DNA of 64,000 nt, taken from contig OY829537.1 in assembly GCA_963691705.1 (NCBI GenBank), positions 67,043,352 to 67,107,351 on the forward strand, read 5' to 3'. The DNA comes from Viola odorata. Its lineage: Eukaryota; Streptophyta; Magnoliopsida; Malpighiales; Violaceae. This document shows positions 1-10,734 of the stretch, piece by piece. The notes beneath the pieces were generated by a model. The model was not told the DNA's origin. It ran no database searches and saw only the letters and a program-made list of their open reading frames with translations. Both the position numbers and the translations under genes were made by a program. Positions within the stretch are counted from its first letter, which is position 1, and every line of letters begins with the position of its first letter.

Positions 1-850
1 TTTAGTAAATTTGGTCAAACTAAAACCTATATAATTACTCCTTCACAAATGTTATTAAATCCATTTATTAGTATTATTCTTTTATTCATTTTTTCTCGTC
101 TCTAAAATAATTACTTAATGATTAATTTTAATTTTCAAACTAGCCTCGCAGCACCGCAACCAAATTTTCTAGATATAAATATATAGTTGTTGATACCCGA
201 ATTTTGACGCCATTTTTATTTAATTTTAGCATTTCTGTTATTCAGCTAATTTACAGTCATTTTCAGTTGATTTAATGTCGCTAGCATTTTTAGGTGTTTC
301 GTTGCATTTTTGCATCATCGTTAGCATCGTCAGCTTTCGAAATCGCATTTTTAATTTTTCGGCATGTATTTTCATTATTGTTATCATTAATATTTTTAGC
401 CTTAAAAATCACATTTTTGACTATCCGGCAGTCGTTTGCTAGTTTTTTCTTCGTTTTAGGTCATCACATGAATTTTAGGATTTTTTATATTTTAGCGCAT
501 TTTTAGTATTTTTATTCGAGCTTTTATTGGACCCGAGTAAGTTTGCTCGGACAATAGCTCGACTTTAAAATGTTTTCCATCAACTAGTTGCTAGCTTTTT
601 TTCTGCTCGCAACGGTCTACAGCGTTTCGTGCAATTTTCGGCGTAACGTCTTTATTTTTCCGTTCAAACGTTTCACGTTTTTTAACGCGAAAATAAACAC
701 GTTAAACGAAAAATTCTCGTCAGTCGCTGTATACAGTTAAACCCGTCATATTTTTCTCTACGCTCGGATACCTTCGGCTCGAAAATTCAAAACGTTTGCC
801 CGCGAGACTCGGCTCGAGGCCATTTAAATGAGACTTAAAGGCCTTTGATC

Positions 851-900
851 TCAACCGTTGATCTGGTCAACCAAAGAAAGTCAACCAGATCAACGGTTGA
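851..900. repeat. Perfect 17-bp inverted repeat in the solo LTR
   Basis: TCAACCGTTGATCTGGT (851-867) is the exact reverse complement of 884-900, with a 16-base loop. It lies about 190 bp upstream of the LTR TATA-like box, so it could be a U3 regulatory palindrome. The function is unknown. Confidence 0.8.
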
Positions 901-1085
901 CAATTTAATGTGCATAATGCACATGCACAGTGCCAGGGACGTGCAGCGAAGCAAGTCTTCGCCCGAGCCACCTGCTCCCGTAGCTCCTGTCCCTCCGCCA
1001 TCATCACGGCTAGCCCCTAGCTCCGCCACCTCGACGTCCGGCCACCACGCGCAGCTCCCCCCGTCCAAGCGCCACGCGTTTTTGG

Positions 1086-1094
1086 CTATAAATA
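1086..1094 (+). promoter_or_regulatory. TATA-like box of the solo LTR
   Basis: CTATAAATA follows a GC-rich stretch and lies about 0.9 kb into the LTR. It is the likely U3/R core promoter. Transcription is not shown. Confidence 0.45.
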
Positions 1095-1997
1095 GCCACG
1101 GCTTCCCTTCGTTCAAACGGTCCGAAAATTTTGCAAAAAAACCTCACTGCCCATCTCCATTCTCTAGCTCGGTTCACGCACCCTCACTTCTGGCCGTCGT
1201 CCGCACGCAGCAGCAGCAACACTGTAAGTTTTCTTTCTCTCTCACTTACGGTTTCTCTCTCTAATTTCCGTTCTTGCCTTAGATGATCATTCAATCATTC
1301 AAATGTGTTCTAATTGCTTGAGTGTTGAGTTAATTTCGTTATACTAGCATCAATTAAATTGTTTAAACGCTTTAAGTATTTATTTGCTATTTAAACGGAT
1401 TAATACGCATTAATGTTGCCGATGCAATTGTCACCGTTTTGGTTGTTGTTTTCCTACTGTGATCATTTGTTTATACTGCTGGAAGGGAGACGAGTAAGTT
1501 GGGCCGAGAACCAGGCGAATCGGACGCCTGGTTCGTTACCTCCGTCGACGGCAGTGGCGCCGGCGACGTGAGGTTGAAGATGACTTGATCTTGGGCCATG
1601 CGGCCCTTCGTGCAAAATATGAGAAAGGTGATGGGCAAGCCCATCACCATTTTAATTAACCCCTTTGGGCCAGGAACTGTTCCTGACCCATTTATTCAAG
1701 TTTTAAGTAGGGCCCAGCCCATTTATATCTTTTCCGAGTCTTCGTTTCGCTAGTTTTTTTACGTAAAATGTTCACATGCCTCGTATGATCATTATTTGTG
1801 ATATGTGCTATTTTTCCTATATTTTTATGCATAAATTGTTAGTTCACTTTTTTTGTAAAATATTTCGTATGCTTATTTTTGAATCAAGTTGGTTCTTAAA
1901 TTGTTTTTATACGTGAATTGCTCATCGTGATATTTATTGTCATGTTATCTAACCTCAGTCAGTTATATCTAACCGTTTAATTTCAGTCATTTAATAT

Positions 1998-2450
1998 ACC
2001 GCCTATATGGTCGGTCGCTTTTTAATTTTCGTAAATATTCAACTGCTTTAATTTTTCGCAAAACTGCTGGAAATCCTTCCGCAAATTATCAACTGTTTAC
2101 TTTTCCGCACTTTAAATTTCAGCAATTTAAATTCAATACCGCCTACATGGTCGGTCGCACTTATCAACTGTTTACTTTTCTGCACTTTAATTTTCCGCAC
2201 TTTACTTTTCCGCACTTTAAATTTCAGCAATTTAAATTCAATACCGCCTACATGGTCGGTCGCACTTATCAACTGTTTACTTTTCCGCACTTTAAATTTC
2301 AGCAATTTAAATTCAATACCGCCTACATGGTCGGTCGCACTTATCAACTGTTTACTTTTCCGCACTTTATTTTTCCGCACTTTAAATTTCAGCAATTTAC
2401 TTTCAGCAATTTAAATTCAATACCGCCTACATGGTCGGTCGCATTTTAAT
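1998..2450. repeat. Minisatellite with ACCGCCTACATGGTCGGTCGC core
   Basis: Five copies of the core begin near 1998, 2138, 2243, 2318 and 2422. They are separated by repeated TTTACTTTTCCGCACTTT and AATTTCAGCAATTTAAA segments. Spacing varies (about 75, 105 and 140 bp) because the inner CGCACTTT unit is itself duplicated. The block lies inside the solo LTR. Confidence 0.85.
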
Positions 2451-2689
2451 TCTCGTAAATATTCAACTGCTTTAATTTTTTTGCAAACTGCTGGAAATTC
2501 TTCCGCAATCTATCAACTGTTTATTTTCTGCAAATATCAACTGTTTATTTTCTGCAAATATCCAACTGCTCATTCTCTACATTATCAACCTGTTTTATTT
2601 TCTGCCAATCACCAAACTTTTTATTCCTTGTAAATCGCCCCTAGCATTTAATTTTTCTGCACTTATCAAGACAACATTTCATTTTTGTA

Positions 2690-3215
2690 TGAGTAAAATC
2701 GATCCTTTTTTCGCGTGCAATCAACCCAGCATTTAAATTCTCGCATGCTTAAAATCAATCATTTTTCGCATGCAATCAACCTAGCACTTAAATTCTCGTA
2801 TGCGTAAAATCCATCATTTTTCGCATGCAAATCAAAACAGCATTTCATTTTCGTATGCGTAAAATCCATCATTTTTCGCATGCAATCAACCCAGCATTTA
2901 AATTCTCGTATGCGTAAAAATCAATCATTTTTCGCATGCAATCAACCTAGCATTTAAATTCTCGTATGCGTAAAATCAATCATTTTTCGCATGCCATCAA
3001 CACAGCATTTAAATTCTCGTGTGCTTAAAATCAATCATTTTTCGCACGCAATCAACTCAGTATCTCATTTTCCTATGCGTAAAATTCATCATTTCTCGCA
3101 TGCAATCAATTGTCGTCATTTATTTTCATGCACTCATCAAGCTCAGCATTTAATTCTCGTATGCGTACAATCCATCATTTTACGTGTACAATCAATTGTC
3201 ATTTAAAATTTTCAT
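2690..3215. repeat. Tandem repeat, about 60-bp unit, in the solo LTR
   Basis: Roughly nine diverged units read AATTCTCGTATGCGTAAAAT, then CAATCATTTTTCGCATGCAA, then TCAACCTAGCATTT. The unit contains the palindromic word GCATGC. It is a different unit from the 1998-2450 block, so the LTR expanded by two independent tandem amplifications. Confidence 0.85.
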
Positions 3216-4011
3216 TGCTCAGTTATTTCTCAAGCTATCACTAACACTCTCGTTTTGTAGGTTAATTTCAAGCTTCGCTCGAAAGTACGCCTCACAAGTC
3301 CTTTTTATTTATTCGATGCTTTTCGCAAATATCAACTGCATGCATGATATATAGAACTGCTAGAATTAAAATCAACCCACATGAACAACGTGTTTAAAGA
3401 GATGCTTAAAATGCCATGTTCATATGATTTTAAATTCTCGCTTGTATTGACTGCATGTACATGGGGACTTTCGATCCCACTTCAGTTTTTCACTTTAAAA
3501 TCAATCATTTAAATTGGTACTCTGTTAGCAATCCATGTTAGGATCACGTAGTAATTAAGTTAATCATGCATGGCCCGATGATGAAATAAGAGGGCGCTCA
3601 TTCAGTCTTACGGAAAATTCAGTCCCATCACGATCATAAAAAAAGACTAAAGTGGCGATTCCTCTGAGGGCCCCTTTTTCAAAACGCATTTTTCAAACAC
3701 CTTTTTAAACACCTCTCTCATCAACCGGTAACCATTTTCGGATGTGTCTCGGGTGCCTAACACCTTCCCGAGACCATAATACGACCCCGAACCTTTGTCT
3801 GGGATCCAGACCCCTTTTTTTGTGCCTTTAGTTTTTTTACTTATTATATTTCCTATGCCATGACGATTAGGGTTCCCTAAGCCTAGCAACCAAATTAGGG
3901 TGGCGACTTCATTGCATGCTGCTAGGCATCCCTTTTACGCCGAGCATCTGAAGGTCTCAAATTTTGTTGCACGCTCGCGAATTTTTTTAATTTCCGAGGC
4001 GCGACAATAGT

Positions 4012-4489
4012 TAATATGTAAAAGAAAAAAAATCAATACCATTTGTCGTAGTAAAATTATTTAAAAGAGATTTTTTAAATATTTTGCTAAAATCAAATGG
4101 TTTTTATATCCTCTTTGTTTATCCATCTATCTTTCAATGTACTTATGACAAAAATAGTCCAGGCGTTTAATAAATTATATACCTTTATCCTTCGTACTTT
4201 TGACTCCAAATTTTAGTTTTTTATGTTTTTTTATTTACAATGATTTGAACATTTAACATTTTTTTAGAAATAAATTACTGATCATTTAGGGTATCGTTGA
4301 ATTATTAGTTAAAATGAATGATTTAATCACTGAATTAGTGTTAGAAACTTTGATCATTAAATATCGAGGATCAAAGTTGGTGGTTGAAAGCGTGAAGGAC
4401 CCTAAATATTTTTCTCAATATTTTTAGACTTGCTGAATATGTTTTGCGGTAAATTACTTGCTATTTCAATGCTGCAAAAACCTTACACG
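4012..4489. other. AT-rich spacer, nothing recognised
   Basis: Low-complexity AT-rich sequence between the solo LTR and the RNase H remnant. I see no gene, RNA or repeat boundary here. Confidence 0.5.
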
Positions 4490-4686
4490 GGATGCAAGTT
4501 ATTCCCCAAATAAAACTGGTTGATGTAGAGCATGGAAGTTCCCGTTGGAAGGATGGGTCGCAATCAACTCAAGCGGTGTGTTTCGTCGTAACAGTCTTTG
4601 TTCGACAGTTGGGGGAATTTTACGAGACAGTCATGGCAAGTGGCTTGGTAGTTTCGTGGCGGTTCTCAATGCTTACAGTACTTTTA
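4490..4686 (+). pseudogene. RNase H-like (RVT_3 type) remnant, N-terminal part
   Basis: Frame 4545-4686 reads GWVAINSSGV, then GGILRDSHGKWLGSF, then NAYSTF. This matches the opening of the plant RNase H-like domain (PF13456, RVT_3) found in plant LINEs and free-standing RNase H-like genes, where the pattern is 'K.NTDGA...GGVLRD..G.WL.GF'. The frame stops making sense at 4687, exactly where a TIR element starts. It resumes after that element at 12438 (see the second part). The aspartate of the NTDG motif appears as N-S-S-G here. The source could be a LINE or a host RNase H-like gene; only the domain is visible. Confidence 0.6.
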
Positions 4687-5780
4687 GGATGCGTTTGATT
4701 GGCGAAATTTGGGAGGAAAGTGACTCGGGAATCTGAGATTCCGACCTTTATTATGTTTGGTTGCGACAAGGAATCACTCTCCCCCGGAATCCAACTTTCC
4801 ATGACCGCCTTGAATTTTCTAAAAATGGGGGAAAGTGACTCCATGGCTAGGGGCTGGGGGGAGAGTGATTCCCCCTCACAGGGAAAGTTAATTTTTTTGT
4901 TAAATAACATATTTGTCCAAAACTAATTATAAAAAATAATCTAATAAAGCGTCTTCTTCCTTCTCTATTTCTAAAACTTCATCTGTTGCTCATCGTCTTC
5001 TTCTCTATTCCTAAAACATTGTCAGCCAAATCTTAAGAAAAAGCCAGTACATCAGCTAAAGAGCGAGTACCGTTACCGAGACCCAGACCGCCCTAGCTAT
5101 AAGGTACGCTCTTGTTTGTTTTGTATACTTAATTTTGGGTTTTCTTTGGCCTACTTTTATTTGCCTACCTTCTGCAAATTGACGTTTCGTTTTCATGGGT
5201 AAGAATTGGATTTCTTTTTCTATGGTAGAAATTGACGTCTTTTTCTAAGGTATAGACTGAGACATTAATAATTATAATAATACATTTAGATTGACACCAT
5301 GCATGCCTCTTAGGCATGAGTAGAGTTATCACCAATCACCTTGTCTTTGTTGTAGAAGTTGTTGAGTGTTTACAATGGTCACTTCCCATCCCAGATCAAA
5401 TGTATCATGATTGTTAATAGTTATTAGTAACATACATGTTACTCTAAATTCTCATTTTCTGGTATCGAAGCACCATTCTATTTTTACACCATGGTTTTGC
5501 AGATTTAAAAAAATTGTTAAAAAGAATTATTAAAAGATGTCTGCTCAGGCTATTGTATTTAGAAAGGGATGTTCATTGAAAGCTATGTAATTTTAATTGC
5601 TATTGCTTGTTTCTTACTTGGCACATTTTTTGTTGTGATCAGTGTTGTTGTGCCTATTGCTTTGGGTAACAATTATTTTTTAGAATAAATATGCTAGCTC
5701 ACCCAGCTAAAAATTGATTAGAGAAATGTTGCTATATTAATTATATGCTTGCCTACTATATATTGTTGGGGGAGTTGATC

Positions 5781-5915
5781 ATGAAAGATAGTCACAAGCT
5801 TGATTTTTTCTTTGCGTTGCCAGAAAAATTCAAGAAAGGATATGTCGTCAAACAACTTAAAGAACTAAATGGTGGATATAGGCCAATATTTGATTTCGGT
5901 CCACAAGATGACTGA
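5781..5915 (+). CDS. Small ORF inside the Harbinger-like element, unrecognised
   Basis: A 44-codon ATG frame reads MKDSHKLDFFFALPEKF near its start and ends NGGYRPIFDFGPQDD. An AG acceptor-like site (TTGCCAG) lies within it, so it may be an exon of a captured or decayed gene rather than a free ORF. The 4930-5110 stretch upstream looks like a 5' UTR ending in a splice-donor-like AAGGTACGC. I do not recognise the product. Confidence 0.2.
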   Translation: MKDSHKLDFFFALPEKFKKGYVVKQLKELNGGYRPIFDFGPQDD

Positions 5916-6242
5916 TCAATTAGATGAAGTAGATCATATTATCGTACTTTAGATTTTAAAGACTTGTCTATTGTTGCAGTTATGTTTTTTTGCATTGCTA
6001 GAACAATATATGTCATACTTTGCTATAATTTTCAAGAACTCTAATACAAAGGTTATGACATTTGTCATGTTCTTTAACCTGCAAAAAACCATAGTCATAA
6101 AGCAAACTCATTTGATATTTTGATTGTTGAAAGATAGACAATTAAATAGAAAGAAAGTCTAATGTGTTTAGAGAAAACTATGTAGAAAAGAAAAATTAGA
6201 CACCTAACAAGATAACAAAAGACAGCTAACAAGATAACTAAT

Positions 6243-6810
6243 TGCGTGTCGAATGCATCAAATTTAGTTGTATAAAAATACGATTTTAGGGGTAGGAATA
6301 CAACTTATCACTTGTCTACAAGGAACTTGTAGATCGTGGTAAGAGGATCATCCATAGAGATCTTTCGGGAAATTGTAGCCTTGGCTCGACTTCCTTGTCA
6401 CTGGAGTTGAGTGGTTTTGTTCTGCAATTAAGATAATCAAAGCAATTAAAAGGAACAAGGTAAAAGCTAAATAAAGTAATAATCTTAGGCAGAAATGAAT
6501 CTTAGCTAAGATTGGTGGTTAAGATTGGCTGTGAACTGATATGGGGAAAACTCCTAGTAAGGGCGAATTCGTGAGCACAATCCTTGTTATTCGATCATCG
6601 ACCCTTAGATTTTCTCCTTCTCCCTTATAACGCTACTATAGATTGTGAGGTATTCATTTCCAATCCTACTTTCCTCCTCTTAAAATCACTCGGCGGGAAC
6701 TCCCTCTCCTAGTGATCCTAGCCAACGGACACCTTGCTGGTTAAAGGGTTTATCCAAATTGGATGCTGGCTTGAGTCGCATGCGCTTTCTCAATGGTGCA
6801 GGGAAAAACA
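6243..6810 (-). repeat. Truncated 3' LTR of the Athila-like element
   Basis: 6243-6810 matches 10735-11302 nearly base for base, starting TGCGTGTCGAATGCATCAAA. The match ends at GTGCAGGGAAA, where this copy switches into RT/RNase H coding sequence. About 0.57 kb of a roughly 1.4-kb LTR remains. Confidence 0.85.
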
Positions 6811-7671
6811 GAGATCACGTGTGGATCTCTTCCCTTTTTCTGCCCTAGAACTGCACCAACTAGCGTCACACATCAATTCGAATGGGAGGCTCCAATCTGG
6901 TGCTTGCATGATTGGAGTTGTTGTGAGCTTCTCCTTAATCTTGTCAAACGCTACTTGGCAAGCCTCATCAAATTTGAAATTTGATTCTTTTTGTAGCAGC
7001 TTGCACATCGGCTCCACAATTTTTGAAAAATCTTTGATAAACCTGCGGTAAAATCCTGCGTGGCCAAGAAAACTTCTAACCTCACGCACGCATGACGGGT
7101 AAGGCAGACTTTTAATAACATCAATCTTAGCCTGGTCAACTTCTATGCCTTTTTTAGAAACAATGTGGCCTAGGACAATACCTTGGTCTACCATAAAATG
7201 GCATTTTTCAAAGTTTAGCACTAGATTAGTGCTCACACATCTTTTCAAAATATTTTTCAAATTAGATAAGCATTGATCAAAATTATCACCATAAACGGTA
7301 AAGTCATCCATAAACACTTCAATGTTTTTTTCCACATATTCTAAAAAGATACTCACCGTACACCTTTGAAAGGTGGCCGGTGTATTACACAATCCGAATG
7401 GAATCCTCATATATGCAAAGGTTCCGAACGGACATGTAAATGTCATCTTCTCTTAGTCCTCTAGTGCCACTAGGATTTGATGGAACCCCAAATAACCATC
7501 CAAGAAACAGTAATGGGACTTACCAGTCAATCGGTCTACCATTTGATCAATTAATGGTAACGGAAAGTGGTCTTTCCTAGTGACTTGGTTAAGTTTGCGG
7601 TAGTCTATGCGGACCCTCCATCCATTCTGAATTCTTGTGGTCCTTTTGATTCCATCTTCTCCTTCGGTCAC
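6811..7671 (-). pseudogene. Athila-like reverse transcriptase, truncated
   Basis: Two overlapping minus-strand frames (7671-7453 and 7446-6811) give the RT palm and thumb: RIDYRKLNQVTRKDHFPLPL, then FGTFAYMRIPFGLCNTPATF, then FMDDFTVYGD with the catalytic DD, then SFLGHAGFYRRFIKDFSK. A frame break near 7450 falls between LEDQ-type and KTTFTCPF-type motifs. The C-terminal side ends a few residues into RNase H at the deletion junction. The enzyme would copy element RNA into DNA; this copy is dead. Confidence 0.85.
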
Positions 7672-7809
7672 AGTGATCCCCGTCTTCTTGGGTACAACCT
7701 ACACATGGGAAACCTATGAACTATCAGAGATCGAGTAAATAATTCCAACATCAAGCAACTTAATAATTTCTTTCTTGACAACTTCCATCATCAGAGGGTT
7801 TAGCCTCCT

Positions 7810-9371
7810 CTAGGGTTGTCGGACTATTTTCTTATCCTCTTCCACGTGTATCTTGTAGGTATAAATAGTCAAGGATATGCCCTTGATGTCTGCTAAGGTC
7901 CATCTGATAGCCTCCTTGTGTTCTTTTAACACGTCTGTCAATCTAGCTTCTTCCTCACTGGAAAGCTTGGCTGAGATTATTACTGGCAGGGTTTTGTCTT
8001 GACCTAGATAGGCATACATAAGATGTTCCGGCAACTCCTTAAGATCCAGCTTAGGTGCCTGCACAATAGATGGTAAAATTTTAGAATCAGACATATGCAA
8101 TAATTGACAAATTGATGCTTCCTTCAGTGGTTCAGTTTTGTTGAGATCTGTTACGATCTCTCTGAGATCATCTTGATTCCCTACTCGGTCTTCCAATTCT
8201 TCCAGTATCTTAGCTGAGATACTTCTACTTAAGACAAAATCAAGCGAATCAGTAGCACACAAATCTGTCATTTCTTCTTCAACAGGATCTAAAATGTCAA
8301 TAAAATTCACGTTGTGCATTTCATTTTGATATTTTAATCCTTCTTTCATGTTGAACTTGATCGTACTCCCACAAAATTCTAAAATGATACTACCTTCATA
8401 AACATCTATCTTTGCTCTCGCTGATCTAAGGAAAGGTCTCCCTAGGAGTACATCTGTTGTATAAGAAGGTAGGTCAGAATTCATCTCAACAATATAAAAA
8501 TCCACAAGGTATATAAAATTATTGACTTGGACGAGCATGTCCTCTACCACTCCCTTAGGATGAATTACGGTTCGGTCGGCCAATTGAATTACCACCTGTG
8601 TATCCTTCATTGCCCCCATTTGTAATGTCTCGTACTCACTCAGGGACATTACGTTGATTCCAGCTCCTAAGTCGCAAAGAGCCTTTTCCACCATTTTGTT
8701 CCCAATTTTCCAAGGGATGGTGAAGGTTCCTTGATCTCTGCATTTCTCCAGGAGCTTATCCTGCAGTACTGAAGAAACATTCTTTATAAGATTTACTCTT
8801 TCAATCCCTGCAAGTTTCCTTTTGTTAGTATAGAGTTCTTTCAAATTTTTTGCATAAGAGGGTACTTTAGAAATCAAATCTAGTATAGGAATATTCACTG
8901 CTACTTTGCCAAAAATGTTCATGAATTCCTTAGCCTCATCTAATTTCTTTTGCTTGGAAGACTTAGGAGGATAAGGCGGTGGAATCTCCACTATTTCTGG
9001 AGGTTTTGAACTTTGCTCATCAGTCTTGGCCACTGGTTTGGCCAAGATTGGTTGTTTTTCTTCTGTCTCGGCTGGAGTAGCAGTCTTAGTCTCGGTCTTA
9101 CCCAAGATTGGTTCTGCCTAAGATTCTGCCTGGATTTCTTCGTCATCCTCATCCTCATCTTCAAACATCTGGTTTTGTACCTCCTTATCTGACTTGGCAC
9201 CCTTTCTTTCAGGCAAAACCCAATCCTAAGATGAATAGCACTTATATTGTGCTTAGGGTTATTTTCAGTAGTGGAAGGTAATTTGCCACTTGACTCAAGT
9301 TGCTGCCTTTGTTGGGCGAGTTGACTGATTTGCTTCTGCATCTCAACAAGACTAGACTGGGTTGCTTGCAT
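7810..9371 (-). pseudogene. Athila-like gag tail and aspartic protease
   Basis: The long minus-strand frame 9105-7810 (431 codons) contains the retropepsin core ALCDLGAGINVMSLS, where D-L-G replaces the usual DTG/DSG as in Athila, and LLGRPFLRSARAKIDVYEG. Upstream, 9371-8991 in another frame has Gln-rich and charged sequence of the gag-protease linker, so a frameshift lies around 9050-9110. A stop near 7808 separates protease from RT. Confidence 0.8.
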
Positions 9372-9734
9372 GAATTTTTGTAGCGTATCCTCTATGGGAA
9401 CTCCAGTAATCTTAAGTGGTTGAGGTGCTGGTGGTAATTGTGGGACAGTGGCCTAGTTTGATTAAGGTGGTCTAGGTACAGAATGCTGAAAATTAATGGG
9501 AGATTGTTGTGGTGGCTGTTGAGGTTGTTGGCATTGTTGTTGCGAGTTTTGTTGCCTAGGCTGAGGCGGATCCTGTCTCCACCTTAGATTGGGATGTTGC
9601 CTCTAAAAATATTGGTTACTCTCATGGGGAAACTTAGGTTGTCCTTGATTGTAACCATACACAGCATTGACTGGAATTGGGGCTGGATCGTCCAACTGTT
9701 GCACCATGTAACAACTATGGGTTGGATGGTCTAG

Positions 9735-10655
9735 TTATTGACAAATCCTGCAGATTAGAACCATAGGATTAGCTGCTGCTATTGGGGCCTTTACTTGAGA
9801 TGTAGCACCTGTAGAAAGATTCATCAACATATTAGAAATCTCATTAAGCTTGTGTTCAACATTTAAAGCATTCAAAGAAGAAGGTGTAGAGTTTCTCTCG
9901 GATGAGGAATTATTTTGACAATTGTCGGCCATTGTTTGAAGAAGCAATTTGGCTCTTGTTGGTGTAAGATCTTGAAGCGCCCCTCCAGCGGCTGCATTCA
10001 CTCTCTCTTTATCCTTCATGCACATTCCATCATAGAAATATTGGACTAGGAGGTTGTCAGCCACATCATGTGTAGGGCAAATGTCTTGAAGGTCCCTAAA
10101 CCTCTGATGGTACTCGCTCAAGCTCTCGTTTCCTCTCTGCTGGACGGAAACTAAATTCTTCCTAGCTGCCCCTGCCTTAGTTGCGTTCCAATATTTGTTC
10201 AAAAAGGCAGCGGATATTTCTCCCCATGTTGTGATGGTGTTATGGGGCAAGCTATAGAATCAATTTTTCGCCGAATCTTCAAGAGACCAAGGAAATGCTT
10301 TTAGCTTGGCCCTCTCTATCGATACTCCCACTGATTTCAGAGTGTCACACTGGAGATGAAGGTTCCTCAAATGGATATACGAATTCTCGTTCGAATGGTC
10401 ATGGAACTTGGTAAGAGTGGCTATGATGTTTGTCTTGTTCCCTCATCGTCTGTTCTTGTTGGTTTTCCTCTATGTTTGGGATTGGGTTTTCAGCTGGGCC
10501 TGAGTCTTGGCCTAGACTGCTGCTGGAACTAGATTTTATTTGTGTCCCAAAAATTCACCGTCGAGTTTCCTCTTGGCTATCTTTCTGTTTTGTGCCTCAG
10601 TCCTCGTAAGTTCTGGATTCAAAGGTAGCAAATCTTCCTTTGAGGACCTATTCAT
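9735..10655 (-). pseudogene. Athila-like gag, broken by stops
   Basis: The likely start is the ATG at 10655-10653 (MNRSSKEDLLPLNPEL), just downstream of the 5' LTR. Stops follow around 10530-10440. The capsid-like core is open in 10250-9735: TITTWGEISAAFLNKYW, then RGNESLSEYHQRFRDL. This is the retrotransposon gag (PF03732-type) pattern. A CCHC-like region around 9720 is degenerate. Confidence 0.8.
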
Positions 10656-10734
10656 CAACTGCAAAAGATAAAAATAAAAATAAAACTACAAAAACACCGT
10701 CAAAAGATCCCTGACAACGACGCCAAAATTTGAT

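Larger units (their letters stand above)
188..4006 (+). mobile_element. Solo LTR (3.8 kb) of a Ty3/gypsy-type retrotransposon
   Basis: The segment starts TGTTGATACCC and ends GGCGCGACA, so it has the TG..CA termini of an LTR. It is flanked on both sides by ATAGT (183-187 and 4007-4011), a perfect 5-bp target duplication. No gag, protease, RT or integrase frame lies inside, and no second LTR is seen, so I read it as a solo LTR left by LTR-LTR recombination. The opening words and the 3' part around 3650-3960 (TGGCGATTCCTCTGAGGG, then TCTCGGGTGCCTAACACC) resemble the long LTRs of plant Tat/Ogre-type elements; that resemblance is from memory. A TATA-like box at 1086 suggests plus-strand orientation. 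ORFs inside (294-506, 845-1264, 2147-2449) are chance frames. Confidence 0.8.

Noticed and set aside
845..1264. 139-codon ORF in the solo LTR
   Set aside because: It spans the inverted repeat and the TATA box, has no protein-like motifs, and overlaps an equally long opposite ORF.
2048..2449. ORFs on both strands over the minisatellite
   Set aside because: The repeat unit has no stop in these frames by chance; the peptides only reflect the DNA repeat.
4620..4926. Overlapping ORFs with ESLSP/ESDS repeats
   Set aside because: They read through the terminal region of the Harbinger-like element, and the repeats mirror subterminal DNA words, not a protein.
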